From: Synechococcales cyanobacterium bin31.maxbin.ball.101
Lineage (GTDB): Bacteria > Cyanobacteriota > Cyanobacteriia > Leptolyngbyales > Leptolyngbyaceae
Direction of reading: 5' to 3'
Length of the DNA stretch: 51,242 bases
Assembly (NCBI GenBank): GCA_013298165.1
Contig: JAAFJU010000021.1
Span: forward strand, 1-51,242
The first letter of the stretch is position 1. Every line of letters starts with the position of its first letter. The position numbers were made by a program, and so were the translations under genes. The notes beneath the pieces were generated by a model. That model saw only the letters and a list, made by a program, of their open reading frames with translations. It was not told the origin of the DNA and ran no database searches. Shown here one piece after another: positions 25,923 to 32,686 of this stretch.

Positions 25923-27227
25923 ATGTTGTCTTTTATCCCAATGCAAAAACTCAAGGCATTGACGAGCAGTCGATATCTTCAAAATATCGGCTGGCTCGGT
26001 GCGGCTGAGTTAATCAATCGTATTTTTCGCCTAGCGACGACGGTGACATTGATTCGCCTGTTCAGTAAGGCGGACTATGGGATGCTGTCTGCGATTTATA
26101 CGGTGTTTGAATTTGGGTTAACGTTTTCCATGGGAGAAGGCATTGGCAGTACCATCCTTCAAGCAGATGACGAGAATGTGGATGAGATTGCCACCAATGT
26201 CTATTGGATCAATTGGGCGTTAATGGGATCCATCTTTTTGCTGCAATGTGGACTAGCCTATCCGATCGCCCTATTTTACAAAAATCCCAACCTTGCCCTG
26301 CCGATCGCGGCCTTGGGACTCTGCTACCTAGTGATCCCAATTTACAGCGTTCAGGAATCCATGCTTGCTCGTAAAAACCGCTTGGAGGTGCAGTCTTGGG
26401 CGATGGCATCTCAGGCGATCGCGTCTAATGTGATGATCGTGGGCTTTGTGCTCTGTGGATTTGGGATTTGGAGCGTGGTGTGGTCGATGGTGTTGAGCTA
26501 TCCGCTGTGGGTGCTGTTGATGCATCGTCATGAGCCTTGGAGACCGAAGCGATTTACAATTTCCCGTTGGCGTGAGATTACTCGCTTTGGCAGTCGGGTC
26601 TTGGGCGTTGAATTGCTGAATCGGTTCCGGATGAATGTGGACTATTTAATTGTGGCGGGAATGTTGGGCACGGAGGCGTTGGGGCTTTATTTCTTTGCGT
26701 TTAATGCGGGGCTTGGGATTAGTCAAAGTATTTTATGGTCGATCGGTGGAGCTTGGTATCCGGAGTTTTGTGAAGCACGATCGAGTCTTCGCGAGTTGCG
26801 ATCGAAGTGGGGCAAGACGTTTAAAACCATTGCCTTTGTGATTTTGCCGTTGGTGTTGCTCCAGACCACCTTTGCCCATGTTTATATCCCGATTTTGGCC
26901 AAGGGCGATAAGTGGAATGATGCGATTCCGATCGTGATGATTATTTGTTTATCTGCGATTCCGCTGGCAGTTTCTAGAGGGACATCACAGCTATTGCGAG
27001 CGATGGATCAAGTGAAGGTTGATCTGATTTGGAATTCGATTTTTGTGGGTGTGTTTAGTAGTTCTATTGCGTTGGCGATTTTGATTGCGAAGGGCTTTGT
27101 CCCCGCTGGGAGTTACCAAATCCCGCTCTTTGCGGTGGCGGGGACGGTGCTGTTGACGCAATGTCTGTTTGTACCGGGGTTTGCTTGGTTTGTCGATCGG
27201 AAATTCTTCAGTGGGATTCGGCGTTAA
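25923..27227 (+). CDS. Lipid-linked oligosaccharide flippase (Wzx, MOP superfamily)
   Basis: 434 aa, about 12 hydrophobic helices. The N-terminal LIRLFSKADYGMLSAIYTVFEFGLTFSMGEGIGS segment, with loops such as E-S-M-L-A-R-K-N-R-L-E, matches polysaccharide transporters of the MOP/MATE superfamily. It should move the undecaprenyl-linked repeat unit across the inner membrane before Wzy polymerisation. Last gene of the EPS locus; PadR follows on the opposite strand after 72 bp. The ATG at 25923 and the later ATG at 25941 (MQKLKALTSS) are both possible. Confidence 0.9.
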   Translation: MLSFIPMQKLKALTSSRYLQNIGWLGAAELINRIFRLATTVTLIRLFSKADYGMLSAIYTVFEFGLTFSMGEGIGSTILQADDENVDEIATNVYWINWALMGSIFLLQCGLAYPIALFYKNPNLALPIAALGLCYLVIPIYSVQESMLARKNRLEVQSWAMASQAIASNVMIVGFVLCGFGIWSVVWSMVLSYPLWVLLMHRHEPWRPKRFTISRWREITRFGSRVLGVELLNRFRMNVDYLIVAGMLGTEALGLYFFAFNAGLGISQSILWSIGGAWYPEFCEARSSLRELRSKWGKTFKTIAFVILPLVLLQTTFAHVYIPILAKGDKWNDAIPIVMIICLSAIPLAVSRGTSQLLRAMDQVKVDLIWNSIFVGVFSSSIALAILIAKGFVPAGSYQIPLFAVAGTVLLTQCLFVPGFAWFVDRKFFSGIRR

Positions 27228-27299
27228 GGAATCAGGGTTTCATCCGATCTGTTCCGTGCCTTGGCGGTTAAAACCGCCGGGAATCAAATTTGCCAGATC

Positions 27300-27830
27300 T
27301 CAAGTCTTCAGTTGACCGATCGCCTCCTCGCACCAAGCCAGCCAGCCTGTTTCGTAGTGAATGCCGTTGCGAAGGGTGAGGTATTGGCAGCGGAGGTTTA
27401 GGGGCAATTCGTCAGGATTTTTAAATAGTTTTTCGATCGTGCGATAGGTCGCTAGGTTCTCAGTATGGAGCGATCGTTGCTCTTCAAGCTGTTGTAGGAG
27501 CGTTTCGATCGGCACCAGATGGCCGACAAATAGCTTCGTTAATAATTCATCTTTCATAGGCGATGCAGCGGTCGGTTTGGCAATCCACGCTTGAAGCTGC
27601 GCGGTCCCCGCTGCAGTAATCACAAAGGACTTCTTATCGGGCCGCCCATTTTGCTGAACCATTTCCCCATCAATCCAGCCGTTTTCTTCGAGCTTTGTCA
27701 GTTCTCGATAAATCTGCTGGTGCGTCGCGTGCCAAAAAAAGCCCACTGAGCCATCAAACTGCTTGGCCAAGTCGTAGCCACTACAAGTCCGACCTGCCAA
27801 CACCGCCAAAATCGCATGGGATAACGCCAT
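27300..27830 (-). CDS. PadR-family transcriptional regulator
   Basis: 176 aa. The winged helix-turn-helix reads ILAVLAGRTCSGYDLAKQF (about 8-26), then HQQIYRELTKLEENGWI (about 37-53), and the wing with K-K-S-F-V-I-T-A-A-G, the standard PadR N-terminal pattern. Residues about 90-176 are the Vir-like helical dimerisation domain. PadR proteins usually repress a neighbouring gene, often in response to a small phenolic or lipophilic ligand. It is divergent from the Coq4-like gene, and the intergenic space holds a palindrome placed where a repressor would block transcription. Ligand unknown. Confidence 0.92.
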   Translation of the reverse strand: MALSHAILAVLAGRTCSGYDLAKQFDGSVGFFWHATHQQIYRELTKLEENGWIDGEMVQQNGRPDKKSFVITAAGTAQLQAWIAKPTAASPMKDELLTKLFVGHLVPIETLLQQLEEQRSLHTENLATYRTIEKLFKNPDELPLNLRCQYLTLRNGIHYETGWLAWCEEAIGQLKT

Positions 27831-27862
27831 CGCTCCAAATCCAAAAACTTTCTAAAGACCTC

Positions 27863-27914
27863 TTGACTATACACTTTTTTGCATATACCTTAAATCTATG
27901 CACCAAGTTGCATA
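27863..27914 (+). promoter_or_regulatory. Candidate promoter and PadR operator of the Coq4-like gene
   Basis: TTGACT at 27863-27868 is followed after 17 bases by TACCTT (27886-27891), a plausible -35/-10. At 27897-27914 lies the perfect-arm palindrome TATGCA-CCAAGT-TGCATA, which can be read as ATGC-N8-GCAT, close in layout to the ATGT-N8-ACAT sites known for PadR. It sits at the expected transcription start. AAGAGG at 27937 is a good ribosome-binding site for the ATG at 27949. Confidence 0.6.
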
Positions 27915-27948
27915 TCAATAAAAGTGAGTAACACTCAAGAGGTGGCTT

Positions 27949-28650
27949 ATGAATGGCCTAACAACTGGACGGATGACTGAACCAAGGTCTGAATCAGGCT
28001 CTGAATTGACAAGCCGATCGCGCTGTAATCGGAACTCTGACTCTTGGTTGGCGGGGATTAACTGGCGCGAAGTTCGGTTGGCTTATCGGACGTTTTTGCG
28101 AAATCCGGGGGTCGGCATTCGGCATATTTTGCAGGCACAACGGCACAGTCGGTGGCAGCGCTGGGTGAATGCGCGATTAGCGGCTCAAGCGGCGCATTTG
28201 GAGGGGCGGACGATCGCGATCGATTTGAACGAACTGGTGAAACTGCCTGCGGACACCTTGGGTGGGGCCTACGCCAGACATATGATCTCGCTGAAGTTGG
28301 ATCCCTATGCGTTTAGTTTTCCCGAAGACGATTGGCTGGAACAGCGCACGTCTGTCGGCCATGATATTTTTCATATCATTGCAGGTTACGATGCGAGTCC
28401 AATTGGAGAATTTGCAGTAGCAGCATTTACATTGGTACAGTATCGAGATTTACTCAATGTGTTTGTGCTGTCATTTGTACCGTTGAGTTTGACCAATCCA
28501 TTGTGGACGATTCCGTTGTTAAAAGCGATCGTTCGAGGATTTCGGATGGGGAGAACGTCTCGACCTGTGGTGGCTTATGCTGTGGAGGATAATTGGGATA
28601 AACCATTGAGTTGGGTGCGTTATGAGTTGGGGATTGCTAAATATTTTTAA
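27949..28650 (+). CDS. Coq4-family protein
   Basis: 233 aa. It carries HDIFH at residues 138-142 and E154, the HDxxH-x11-E metal motif of the Coq4 family, with LGGAYARHMISLKLDPYAF upstream, also typical. In eukaryotes Coq4 acts in ubiquinone assembly and ring modification. Cyanobacteria make plastoquinone rather than ubiquinone, so the role here is not known. The gene is divergent from a PadR regulator with an operator-like palindrome between them, suggesting inducible expression. The N-terminal 60 residues are Arg- and Ser-rich before the family core. A palindromic repeat doublet follows 25 bp after the stop. Confidence 0.88.
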   Translation: MNGLTTGRMTEPRSESGSELTSRSRCNRNSDSWLAGINWREVRLAYRTFLRNPGVGIRHILQAQRHSRWQRWVNARLAAQAAHLEGRTIAIDLNELVKLPADTLGGAYARHMISLKLDPYAFSFPEDDWLEQRTSVGHDIFHIIAGYDASPIGEFAVAAFTLVQYRDLLNVFVLSFVPLSLTNPLWTIPLLKAIVRGFRMGRTSRPVVAYAVEDNWDKPLSWVRYELGIAKYF

Positions 28651-28675
28651 GGTGGATTTGGATTTTGAAGATTCT

Positions 28676-28774
28676 GACAAACCGCCCCCCAGCCCCCAAT
28701 TCTGGGGGAGCCAGATTTAGATAGGATTTCATGTCCCCCCAGAATTGGGGTTAGGGGGCGGTTCGCCCGGATTT
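28676..28774. repeat. Palindromic repeat doublet (REP/MITE-like)
   Basis: Inverted arms ACCGCCCCCCAGCCCCCAAT... (28680 onward) and ...GGGGCGGTTCGCCCGG (to about 28770), each with a TTCTGGGGG or CCCCAGAATT core, separated by about 20 bases that include ATTTCATGTCC. Same architecture as the copy at 5641-5731. It lies between the convergent Coq4-like and TetR genes and may also act as a bidirectional terminator. Confidence 0.88.
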
Positions 28775-28809
28775 GTTGAATTTATTGCTGGATTTAGTTT
28801 TAGAGTCCC

Positions 28810-29985
28810 CTACTTCTGCTTGTCGAGAAGAAGACCTTGCTCCAACACTGTTTTCTGTTTGGCGCGTTTGCCGTAGGGGGTGAGTTGCTCTAGGGTGAGT
28901 CCTGTCAGGATTTGCATATCTTCTAGGCTAATTCCTCGCAGTAACATCTCCACACACCAAGTCTGCTGCGCTTGTTCAAGATTTGGGGATTTGCCTTCTA
29001 GTGTTAACAGTTCGGTTGTTAACTCTTGCCATATTTCATGAGTTTCTTCGATCGTAAGACGGGATCCATCACGATTTAATATCAATGCAGATTCACTATC
29101 TTTGCGGTTTTTTAGATATTGCGTGAGCGGATTTTTCTGATAGTTTCCATAGCGTTTTCCCATGATCCATTGATTAATCGGAACTTGGCGAACGGCTCCA
29201 TGGGTAATCTGTAAAAACTGGGCCTCCCGATCGCTCAAGTAATGCACCCGTTCTAATCTCGTCATCTCCACAGCACTCACCCCAGCCCCAAACAGAAGAT
29301 AAACCAACGCCCATTCCCGAGCGCCTTTTTTCTGGGCGCGTTGCAGAATGGTCTGGACCATGGAGGCGGGCAGATCGCCGATCGTCTCCAAAACCGTAAT
29401 GGGAGGTGCGATCGGTTGACTCAAGACTAACTGCACCAGATTATCCAAAAACTCGGCCTGACTTTGCCATAGGCCATGAAACTCTGTGGTGACTTGCAGC
29501 AGGGTATAGCCCAAGAGCGTGCTATTGATTAAGCGCAGTACGGAATCGCTTGGTAATGTCAGTCCTTGGTCGCTTAAGGTTTTTGCTAACGTCTGGGTCA
29601 CTTGCTGGATGCCCCGTCCGAGGGCTTCTTTGTTTTCGGTGGGGTACTTGCCGGATTCTCCGACGATCGATCGCAGCAGTTCCGGGAGGCTTTCGACTAA
29701 GGAGAGGTACGTCTCTGCATACTGGCGAATCAGTTGTTCGGGGGTGCGGGTGCGATCGAAGCTTTGGGTGAGGCTGTCCGCAAGACGATCGAAGACCTCT
29801 GATTCCTCCAGCACCGCCAAGAGCAACCCCTGCTTATTGCCACATTGCCGAAACAGCGTCACTTCATTGACCCCGGCCTGTTCCGCGATTTGTTTGGTGG
29901 TGGTCTCTGCGATGCCTTGCTGGGCGAAGAGTTCGAGGGCGGCTTCGATGAGGCGCTGGCGGGTGGGGTTACGGGGAGTGGGCAT
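28810..29985 (-). CDS. TetR-family regulator fused to a degenerate tyrosine-recombinase-like domain
   Basis: 391 aa, about twice a usual TetR. Residues 8-57 are a clear TetR HTH (LIEAALELFAQQGIAETTT, V-T-L-F-R-Q-C-G-N-K). Residues 65-195 look like a TetR ligand-binding core. Residues 216-377 resemble the catalytic domain of tyrosine recombinases: W-A-L-V-Y-L-L-F-G-A-G-V-S-A-V-E-M aligns with the box I region LLYGTGLRVSEL, and M-L-L-R-G-I-S-L-E-D-M-Q-I-L-T-G-L with THLLEAGVDLRTIQELLGH. By eye the active-site residues are gone: box I Arg to S235, HxLRH to E337 and Q340, the second His to L363; Y371 sits near the Tyr position. The gene is divergent from a desaturase and two palindromes lie between them, so it probably represses that gene and perhaps its own. 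The ATG at 29985 begins a typical TetR N-terminus. Confidence 0.85.
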   Translation of the reverse strand: MPTPRNPTRQRLIEAALELFAQQGIAETTTKQIAEQAGVNEVTLFRQCGNKQGLLLAVLEESEVFDRLADSLTQSFDRTRTPEQLIRQYAETYLSLVESLPELLRSIVGESGKYPTENKEALGRGIQQVTQTLAKTLSDQGLTLPSDSVLRLINSTLLGYTLLQVTTEFHGLWQSQAEFLDNLVQLVLSQPIAPPITVLETIGDLPASMVQTILQRAQKKGAREWALVYLLFGAGVSAVEMTRLERVHYLSDREAQFLQITHGAVRQVPINQWIMGKRYGNYQKNPLTQYLKNRKDSESALILNRDGSRLTIEETHEIWQELTTELLTLEGKSPNLEQAQQTWCVEMLLRGISLEDMQILTGLTLEQLTPYGKRAKQKTVLEQGLLLDKQK

Positions 29986-29986
29986 G

Positions 29987-30042
29987 GAGAATTTAGAAGT
30001 GAGAATTTAGAAGTGAGAATTTAGAGGTTAGAATTTAGATGT
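29987..30042. repeat. 14-bp (double heptamer) tandem repeat, four units
   Basis: GAGAATTTAGAAGT is repeated at 29987, 30001, 30015 and 30029 with few changes, equal to eight degenerate TAGAAT(T)-type heptamers. The array fills the leader of the TetR-fusion gene directly upstream of its ATG, and its last unit runs into the first operator at 30039. Confidence 0.88.
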
Positions 30043-30057
30043 AAGTGACACTTGCAT
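30039..30057. promoter_or_regulatory. TetR-type operator palindrome, copy 1
   Basis: ATGTAAGTGACACTTGCAT is a 19-bp palindrome with one mismatched arm position (ATG(T/C)AAGTG-N-CACTT...CAT). It lies between the divergent TetR-fusion and desaturase genes. A second copy is 47 bp away. Confidence 0.75.
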
Positions 30058-30085
30058 TTTTTGAAAAAGGCTGTTACAGTTGGAA

Positions 30086-30104
30086 ATGTAAGTAGCGCTT
30101 GCAT
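30086..30104. promoter_or_regulatory. TetR-type operator palindrome, copy 2
   Basis: ATGTAAGTAGCGCTTGCAT matches the first operator at 15 of 19 positions, including both outer half-sites (ATGTAAGT and CTTGCAT). It lies 67 bp before the desaturase ATG, near the likely transcription start. Centre-to-centre distance to copy 1 is 47 bp, about four and a half helical turns. Confidence 0.75.
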
Positions 30105-30171
30105 CTGTTGTTACTATAGATGACTTTGAGCGTCATGGCCATCCGGCTCTTTTGCAAATCAGGACTTTTTT

Positions 30172-31011
30172 ATGACCTCCCAACTCCGATCGCAGGCTTC
30201 CGTCGAAAGTCCCCGTCTGTCGTGGACCAATGTTTTCTTTTTCGGTTCGATTCACGCTGCCGCATTGTTAGCGCCTTGGTTCTTTTCTTGGTCGGCGTTG
30301 GGTGTGATGGTGCTGTTGCATTGGTTGTTTGGGGGCATTGGAATTTGTTTAGGCTATCATCGCTTGCTGACGCACCGTAGTTTTAGCGTTCCAAAATGGT
30401 TGGAATATATCATTGCGACGGTGGGTGCGTTAGCGATGCAAGGTGGTCCTGGTTTTTGGGTGGCAGGACATCGCAAACACCACCACCATACGGAAGACTG
30501 GGATTTGGATCCCTACTCTGCAAAACGGGGTTTTTGGTGGAGTCATATGTTGTGGATTATGTATCCTAGCAAGGCGTCGTTTGATCCAATTCTCTATCGT
30601 CGTTGGGCACCGGATTTGGTCAAGGATGGGTTTTACCGTTGGTTGGATCGCTATTTCTTGGCATTGCAAATTCCTGTTGCATTGATTTTGTATGCGATCG
30701 GTGGTTGGTCATTTGTGGTTTACGGTGTGTTTTTACGAGCGGTGGTGCTGTGGCATTCGACTTGGTTGATTAATTCGGCATCCCACATGTCGGGCTACAA
30801 GTCATTCCATGATACGGGAGACAATTCTCGAAACCTCTGGTGGACAGCGCTTTTGACCTACGGCGAGGGCTGGCACAATAATCATCATGCTCAACCCAAT
30901 GTGGCCCCGGCGGGTCGGACTTGGTGGGAGATTGATATGACTTGGTGGGCGATTCAACTGTTGCAGAAGGTTGGATTGGCGACACGAGTGGTGATGCCAC
31001 CGAAGGGTTAA
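30172..31011 (+). CDS. desC: Delta-9 acyl-lipid fatty acid desaturase (DesC-like)
   Basis: 279 aa integral membrane di-iron desaturase. The three histidine boxes are HRLLTH (near 64-69), HRKHHHH (near 101-107) and HNNHH (near 241-245), with pairs of hydrophobic helices between them. DesC introduces the first double bond into membrane-lipid acyl chains, using ferredoxin in cyanobacteria, and sets fluidity in the cold. The ATG at 30172 gives a short polar N-terminus and fits the family length of about 270-290. It is transcribed away from the TetR fusion across two operator palindromes, so expression is probably controlled by that regulator, perhaps sensing acyl-CoA or fatty acids (inference). 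Confidence 0.92.
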   Translation: MTSQLRSQASVESPRLSWTNVFFFGSIHAAALLAPWFFSWSALGVMVLLHWLFGGIGICLGYHRLLTHRSFSVPKWLEYIIATVGALAMQGGPGFWVAGHRKHHHHTEDWDLDPYSAKRGFWWSHMLWIMYPSKASFDPILYRRWAPDLVKDGFYRWLDRYFLALQIPVALILYAIGGWSFVVYGVFLRAVVLWHSTWLINSASHMSGYKSFHDTGDNSRNLWWTALLTYGEGWHNNHHAQPNVAPAGRTWWEIDMTWWAIQLLQKVGLATRVVMPPKG

Positions 31012-31050
31012 TTGTTAGATTTGAGGAACCTGCATCAAAATAAAGTTCCT

Positions 31051-31090
31051 GACGAACCGCCCCCTAGCCCCCAATTCTGGGGGAACATGA
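31051..31090. repeat. Half copy of the palindromic repeat
   Basis: GACGAACCGCCCCCTAGCCCCCAATTCTGGGGGAACATGA is one arm of the repeat doublet seen at 28676 and 5641; the second arm is absent. Located 40 bp after the desaturase stop, so it may act as part of its 3' end. Confidence 0.8.
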
Positions 31091-31194
31091 ATTTCTGAAG
31101 TCTCATGCCGATCGTTCAATTACAGTATTAGTGGCACTTTTAGCTACAATATTGCAATAACGATCGGCATTTTGAATCTCTGGGTACAGCAACG

Positions 31195-31872
31195 ATGACA
31201 CCTGAACAAACGCAAGAAATCATCCAATGGCGCGATAAGAAGCTTTCGCCGAAAGAAATCGCTCGTCAAATGGGGTTGCGACCTGCGGAGGTGACGGCGT
31301 TCTTGCGGGACTATGCTGAGCAAAATCCAACGGCTAAAACATTGATGCCGCTGTTGGGATGTTTTATTAATAACAGTGCGGTGGAGCGATTGCTGAAGGG
31401 GGACGATCGGCAGGGTTCTGACAGTTCCACGGGCGGGGGCTTGAGTGAGTTGTTAGTGGTTCGCAAAGAAAGTTTTCGCTATGAAGTTAGCGCATTTTTA
31501 GTCGATTATTGGTGTTTGGGTGTCAAAAATGTCCTGTTTAAAAAGTGCGATGAACGCAAGTATGAGTTGATGCTGGAGAAGGTTGAGGAGACCTTTGGGG
31601 AACCGTTTAAGGAGATTTCCATTGAGCAGGCGCAGGCGATCGTCTTTGGGGCTGTGGATTATGCGGCGACATTAGGTCTTCAGCCCCATGCGGATTTTGA
31701 AAAGGCGAAACAGAGTTTGGGGGTGAGGCTCGACAATTTACAAGCCATTCAATTTGGGAAAGATGGCAAACCGTTCTACTTCTGCGGTCCCCACGACAAT
31801 CAAATGAAAATCATCCAAACCTTGAAAGAACATGTCGGTGATGGCAACTTTGATTATGCAGCTAAATTATGA
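31195..31872 (+). CDS. HTH-domain protein of unknown function
   Basis: 225 aa. Residues 3-42 form a helix-turn-helix (IIQWRDKKLSPKEIARQMGLRPAEVTAFLRDY), the kind found in sigma-70-like and RecX-like small regulators. Residues about 85-225 form a conserved-looking mixed domain with E-V-S-A-F-L-V-D-Y-W-C-L-G-V-K-N, FGAVDYAATLGLQPHADF and a C-terminal F-C-G-P-H-D-N-Q, which reads like a folded domain with a cysteine-histidine pair. I do not recognise a named family with a known function. It stands alone: a desaturase upstream with a repeat between, and a MITE-like element downstream. Possible functions range from transcriptional regulation to nucleic-acid processing; no catalytic motif is evident. 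Confidence 0.75.
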   Translation: MTPEQTQEIIQWRDKKLSPKEIARQMGLRPAEVTAFLRDYAEQNPTAKTLMPLLGCFINNSAVERLLKGDDRQGSDSSTGGGLSELLVVRKESFRYEVSAFLVDYWCLGVKNVLFKKCDERKYELMLEKVEETFGEPFKEISIEQAQAIVFGAVDYAATLGLQPHADFEKAKQSLGVRLDNLQAIQFGKDGKPFYFCGPHDNQMKIIQTLKEHVGDGNFDYAAKL

Positions 31873-31949
31873 TGATTATGCTCCCCTAAAATTGGGCTGG
31901 AAGACGATTCGCCCAGCAATTCCAAATTCAAAAATCGATGTCCCAGTCG

Positions 31950-32088
31950 TGATCCGCGCCGAACTAAAAGTTGGCGCTCCTAGGGCGAAGTCTACTTAAA
32001 GTAGACTGAGCGGAGGCTGAAGGGGATTTTTGAGTCCGTTTCAAAGGACTTCGCCCTTAAGAGCGCCGAATTTATTCCGGCGTGGACC
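31950..32088. repeat. MITE-like element with about 40-bp inverted ends
   Basis: The left end (about 31950-31992, GATCCGCGCCGAAC ... GGCGCTCCTAGGGCGAAGTC) is an imperfect inverted copy of the right end (about 32047-32088, GACTTCGCCCTTAAGAGCGCC ... GGCGTGGACC). Inside the left part is the near-palindrome AGTCTACTTAAAGTAGACT (31989-32007). No open frame. The gap 31873-32173 otherwise holds a degenerate copy of the GC-rich palindromic repeat near 31878-31915. Confidence 0.8.
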
Positions 32089-32173
32089 GAGAACGCAGCA
32101 GAGAGGGGGGTGAATTTGGAATTGCTGCGATTCACCAGGATTTATTGCAATGATTACTAGATTTAGTATAAAC

Positions 32174-32650
32174 CTATCGTTTGGCAATCTTCGCTAATTG
32201 TTCGAGTGACTGTACACCCGTATGGAGCTTGCCATTAATTTCCCAAGCCGGAAATCCAAAATCATCTCCAAATTCCTGGGCCTTCGCCTTGCAAAGTGCC
32301 GCCTGATTGTTCTTACCATCCTGGGCACATTCCACAGGCGCAACGATCGCAAACGCCTCTTTACCGAACAGTTCGCCCTGATCATGACAATGGGGACACC
32401 AGTAGGCTGTGTAGACCTTAGCATTCGCCTTTTTCAACGCTAGGGCCACAGTCATAGCCTGGGGCGTCGAAGAATTTTCCAAAACTAAACGCTTCTCTTG
32501 CTTCGATCGCATCTTTCCATCCACAGCATCGGTCGGACTGCTCTCTGTGGAGGTAGTAATCGGCAGAGGTTTCTCTTGGGTTTTCGAATTGGCACATCCA
32601 GTCAAACAACCCAGGATAAGAATCACAGAAAGATACGATTGAGCATTCAT
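32174..32650 (-). CDS. Thioredoxin-like lipoprotein with CPHC motif
   Basis: 158 aa from the ATG at 32650; an ATG at 32680 would add 10 residues before the signal. The N-terminus MNAQSYLSVILILGCLTGC is a lipoprotein signal with lipobox LTGC. The thioredoxin-like part starts near residue 65 with V-Y-T-A-Y-W-C-P-H-C-H, an active-site CxxC preceded by a Trp, and continues to a cis-Pro type FPAWEINGKLHTG, as in the thioredoxin domain linked to VKOR in cyanobacteria. It should act in disulfide chemistry at the periplasmic face of a membrane. It lies 36 bp downstream of mysD on the same strand, so it may be co-transcribed with the mycosporine operon. Confidence 0.85.
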   Translation of the reverse strand: MNAQSYLSVILILGCLTGCANSKTQEKPLPITTSTESSPTDAVDGKMRSKQEKRLVLENSSTPQAMTVALALKKANAKVYTAYWCPHCHDQGELFGKEAFAIVAPVECAQDGKNNQAALCKAKAQEFGDDFGFPAWEINGKLHTGVQSLEQLAKIAKR

Positions 32651-32686
32651 GGTAGTTACAAAAATGAAATTGTACATCACCTAATG

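Noticed and set aside
29519-30010. 163-codon plus-strand frame across the TetR gene
   Set aside because: Antisense to the conserved HTH; Ser/Arg-rich with no family pattern.
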